From NCBI GenBank assembly GCA_900552975.1, contig UWSL01000071.1, positions 1 through 7,918 of the forward strand: DNA of 7,918 nucleotides. The letters are read 5' to 3'. The notes under the pieces were generated by a model. That model saw only the letters and a program-made list of their open reading frames with translations, did no database searches and had not been told where the DNA came from. Positions 6,458 to 7,918 of the stretch are shown here, one piece after another; position 1 is the stretch's first letter; every line of letters begins with the position of its first letter. Origin of the DNA: an uncultured Mycoplasmatota bacterium. Lineage in GTDB: Bacteria; Bacillota_I; Bacilli_A; RF39; UBA660. Position numbers and translations under genes: made by a program.

Positions 6458-6538
6458 TGCTTCAAGGAAGAAAATCCGCTGAGTTTGATATTTATGATTT
6501 TCCGGTAAAGTAAAATAGATTGAGAAAGGAAGTATATT
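6458..6538 (+). ncRNA. Candidate L19 (rplS) mRNA leader, probable autoregulatory element
   Basis: This is the transcribed leader between the predicted start near 6458 and the rplS ATG. A perfect 7-bp stem joins 6470-6476 (GAAAATC) to 6496-6502 (GATTTTC) across a 19-base loop holding CGCTGAG. CCGGT follows directly at 6502-6506. A small upstream hairpin, CTTC-AAG-GAAG (6460-6470), would compete with that stem for G6470, and CCG (6476-6478) could pair with CGG (6503-6505) as an alternative fold. Firmicutes rplS genes are known to carry a conserved L19 leader family thought to bind L19 for feedback control. Position, length and hairpin fit that family, but I cannot run its covariance model. The rplS ribosome binding site AAGGAAG (6526-6532) is at the 3' end. 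Confidence 0.55.
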
Positions 6539-6880
6539 ATGACAAATTTAATTGACAAAATTAATGCGAAGCATGTAAAAAAAGATATTCCTGAATTCCG
6601 TGTAGGAGATACTGTAAGAGTAGACGTATGGGTAAAAGAAGGAAAGAAAGAAAGAATCCAAGCTTTTGAAGGCTTAGTTGTAGCAAAAAAAGGTGGTAGT
6701 GTTTCTGAGACTTTCTCTGTACGTAAGAAATCAAGTGGTATTGGTGTAACAAGAGTATTCCCTGTTAATTCACCTGCTATTGATAAAATTACAGTAGTTA
6801 AGAAGGGCGTTGTAAGAAGAGCGAAACTAAACTTCTTAAAAGGCATGAGAAAAGAATACAAAGTAAAAGAAAGAAATTAA
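6539..6880 (+). CDS. rplS: 50S ribosomal protein L19
   Basis: L19 is a large-subunit protein lying at the 30S-50S interface. The family signatures are unmistakable: IPEFRVGDTVRVDVWV (residues 17-32), GKKERIQAFEG (35-45), VRKKSSGIGVTRVFP (61-75), the SP motif at 78-79 and VVRRAKL (91-97). The length of 113 residues is normal (about 115). The C-terminal tail (FLKGMRKEYKVKERN) departs from the common GKAARIKE ending and is slightly shorter, a minor lineage variation. The start has AAGGAAG (6526-6532) at proper spacing. Codon use looks slightly more GC-rich than in neighbouring genes, as expected for a highly expressed ribosomal gene. Unlike the classic operon, it is transcribed from its own promoter behind a terminator and through a structured leader. 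Confidence 0.97.
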   Translation: MTNLIDKINAKHVKKDIPEFRVGDTVRVDVWVKEGKKERIQAFEGLVVAKKGGSVSETFSVRKKSSGIGVTRVFPVNSPAIDKITVVKKGVVRRAKLNFLKGMRKEYKVKERN

Positions 6881-6891
6881 TTTGGTTATTA

Positions 6892-6924
6892 AAAAAGTAC
6901 TTTCACATTTCGAAAGTACTTTTT
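6892..6924. terminator. Bidirectional terminator between convergent rplS and the minus-strand gene
   Basis: Bases 6892-6904 pair perfectly with 6912-6924: a 13-bp stem (AAAAAGTACTTTC and its complement) around the 7-base loop ACATTTC. Reading forward, the stem ends in a T run (6920-6924); reading backward, the run of A at 6891-6896 becomes six T. It therefore serves both transcripts. Its right edge overlaps the minus-strand stop codon (6923-6925) by two bases. Confidence 0.88.
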
Positions 6925-7828
6925 ATTTGTTATCAATAATATTTTGATTACAAGTAGCATTATTTTCTTTTTCTGCTTCTAATAAACTATTTATTTCAGT
7001 ATTACGATCAGCTGATAGAGTAATATTAAAATTATTGCTTTTAATTTCTTTTGATTGTAAACTAGTTACTTCATAATTATTATACAAATGTAATGTATTG
7101 TATTCATATTCACATTTTAATTGATAATTATTTTCGATTTGATTAAATTGGTAACAATAATTTTGTAACTCGGTATTTTCATCATCAGAGATATTGTCAT
7201 AAGATAATTTGATTTCTTCATTAATATTAGAGATAAGATCATTTTCAGCTTGATATGTCGTATTATAAGAAGAAGTTCCAATAATTAATTTATCTTGTAA
7301 GGGGATTGCGTAGTTATTTATTTTAGTTAAATCTTCCTGACATGTATAAGATTTAGGTTCGATTTTTTTTATCGCATTTTTGCCTAATAGGACTTGTTCT
7401 GTTTCATTAACACCTTGTGCACGTTCAACGAAGAAAACGTTATAAGCCCAAAAAATGCATACACCTAAGACAACAACTAAAACAACTAACAGTAAAATTT
7501 CTTGTTTCTTTTTAGTAGCTTCATTTTGTTCTGGTGTTTTTTCTTCTTTTTTCTTAGGAGTTGCAGGAAGTGTACTTAAATCATTTAAATCAATTTTACC
7601 TTTATTATTTGGTGTTGTTGAAGTTTCGTTAGTTGTAGTAGTGTTTTCTTGAGCTACTGGTTGAACTACTTTCTTAGGATGTTGTTGTTCTTCACGAAGC
7701 TTTTCTTCTAGTGCTCTTTTCTCTTCTTGTTGTTTATGAAAATTTTCTGCATTTTGATTAAAAACATTGAATGCATCATCATTAAAAGAATCATTAAAAT
7801 TATTTTGATTATTATTGCCGTTGTTCAT
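6923..7828 (-). CDS. Asn/Gln-rich single-pass membrane protein with cysteine-containing outer domain, unknown function (301 aa)
   Basis: I do not recognise this protein. From the N-terminus there is an Asn-rich low-complexity segment (1-30), a charged Glu/Gln/Lys helix (31-50), a Thr/Asn/Pro-rich linker with Lys-rich patches (51-108), and one strong transmembrane helix at about 111-130 (ILLLVVLVVVLG followed by CIFW). About 170 residues rich in Asn, Tyr and Glu then follow. The KKK before the helix predicts the N-terminus inside and the C-terminal domain outside. That outer domain has four cysteines (163, 225, 239, 293), enough for two disulfides, and several possible beta strands. I chose the ATG at 7828, not the in-frame ATG nine bases upstream, because AAAGGA (7842 to 7837) is correctly spaced only for the inner one and abuts the outer ATG. 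It is monocistronic as far as the window shows, has its own promoter and shares a terminator with rplS. Low-complexity ends and a variable ectodomain suggest a lineage-specific surface protein. Confidence 0.85.
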   Translation of the reverse strand: MNNGNNNQNNFNDSFNDDAFNVFNQNAENFHKQQEEKRALEEKLREEQQHPKKVVQPVAQENTTTTNETSTTPNNKGKIDLNDLSTLPATPKKKEEKTPEQNEATKKKQEILLLVVLVVVLGVCIFWAYNVFFVERAQGVNETEQVLLGKNAIKKIEPKSYTCQEDLTKINNYAIPLQDKLIIGTSSYNTTYQAENDLISNINEEIKLSYDNISDDENTELQNYCYQFNQIENNYQLKCEYEYNTLHLYNNYEVTSLQSKEIKSNNFNITLSADRNTEINSLLEAEKENNATCNQNIIDNK

Positions 7829-7836
7829 TTTTATCA

Positions 7837-7842
7837 TCCTTT
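7837..7842 (-). promoter_or_regulatory. Ribosome binding site that decides the minus-strand start
   Basis: On the minus strand AAAGGA lies eight bases before the ATG at 7828-7826. For the alternative ATG at 7837-7835 the last A of this motif would itself be the first base of the start codon, which leaves no usable spacing. The shorter 301-residue form is therefore preferred. Confidence 0.75.
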
Positions 7843-7851
7843 ACTCTTATA

Positions 7852-7860
7852 ATTATAACA
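7852..7860 (-). promoter_or_regulatory. Extended -10 promoter of the minus-strand gene
   Basis: Read on the minus strand, TGTTATAAT (7860 to 7852) is a consensus -10 with the TGn extension, the same nonamer as in front of rplS. No good -35 lies 16-18 bases upstream; the best 17-base spacing gives TCAAAC. The extension and the very A/T-rich upstream DNA probably compensate. Transcription would start near 7845, leaving a leader of about 17 bases. Confidence 0.65.
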
Positions 7861-7883
7861 TAAAAAATTGAGAAGTTTGAAAA

Positions 7884-7903
7884 ATTAAATATTAAATATT
7901 AAA
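7884..7903. repeat. Short A/T tandem repeat (ATTAAAT, almost three copies)
   Basis: The heptamer ATTAAAT occurs at 7884-7890 and 7891-7897, with six bases of a third copy at 7898-7903. It lies in a nearly pure A/T stretch (7861-7918) upstream of the minus-strand promoter, where A/T tracts could act as an UP-like element. It may also be simple compositional noise. Confidence 0.6.
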
Positions 7904-7918
7904 AAAATTAGCAAATAA

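Noticed and set aside
6458..6538. T-box or metabolite riboswitch upstream of rplS
   Set aside because: The leader is only about 80 bases, lacks a T-box sequence and an antiterminator/terminator pair, and no known riboswitch core is visible. An L19 leader fits better.
6445..6861. Minus-strand open frame of 138 codons opposite rplS
   Set aside because: It lies antisense to an unmistakable rplS and its leader, has low-complexity Ser/Phe/Leu composition typical of a shadow frame, and has no ribosome binding site or promoter I can see.
7455..7652. Plus-strand open frame of 65 codons, hydrophobic and Val/Phe-rich
   Set aside because: It is the complement of the Lys/Glu/Thr-rich linker and membrane helix of the minus-strand gene. 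The apparent hydrophobicity is a product of complementing A-rich codons.
7829..7837. Upstream in-frame ATG as the start of the minus-strand gene (304-residue form)
   Set aside because: The only ribosome binding site, AAAGGA, directly abuts this ATG, so it can only serve the ATG at 7828.
1..7918. Mycoplasma-type genetic code (TGA as Trp), suggested by the Mollicutes-like A/T richness
   Set aside because: TGA ends the nucleotidyltransferase (3386-3388) and rimM (5268-5270) at the expected lengths, and conserved Trp positions use TGG.
1..7918. CRISPR array, insertion sequence, prophage or tRNA gene
   Set aside because: No spaced direct repeats, transposase, terminal inverted repeats, integrase or cloverleaf was seen on either strand.

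Overview
The window is a very AT-rich stretch of chromosome from a low-GC, Firmicutes-like bacterium. It probably comes from the Bacilli or the Mollicutes-like uncultured gut lineages (RF39 or Erysipelotrichales type), though this placement is inferred from gene content, base composition and strong AGGAGG-type ribosome binding sites. TAA, TAG and TGA all end genes here and Trp is encoded by TGG, so the standard bacterial code applies, not the Mycoplasma code.

Layout. (1) 3-1730 (+) encodes a complete ABC exporter half-transporter and is closed by an intrinsic terminator whose stem contains the stop codon. (2) A promoter at 1753-1781 starts a tightly packed seven-gene run, 1806-6397 (+). Its members are a membrane-anchored protein of unknown function, a nucleotidyltransferase-fold protein, a YgjP-type zinc-metallohydrolase, a TrmH/SpoU-family rRNA 2'-O-methyltransferase, rimM, trmD and a small coiled-coil protein of unknown function. 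Gaps run from a 4-base overlap to 15 bases, and the run ends in a terminator at 6405-6443. (3) rplS (6539-6880, +) has its own promoter, which is physically interleaved with that terminator, and an 80-base leader that resembles the place and shape of an L19 autoregulatory leader. (4) A bidirectional terminator at 6892-6924 separates rplS from a convergent minus-strand gene (6923-7828) for an Asn/Gln-rich single-pass membrane protein with four extracytoplasmic cysteines. (5) The last 80 bases hold that gene's extended -10 promoter and nearly pure A/T sequence with a short tandem repeat.

Functionally the core is a ribosome and translation block: RimM (30S maturation), TrmD (m1G37 in tRNA), a TrmH-family rRNA methyltransferase and L19. 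The familiar rpsP-(KH protein)-rimM-trmD-rplS order is altered here. rpsP is not upstream of rimM, several non-ribosomal genes lead the operon, and an unrecognised gene sits between trmD and rplS. I see no mobile element, CRISPR array, tRNA, rRNA or clear defence system. The most informative items are the regulatory structures around rplS and the three unrecognised proteins.
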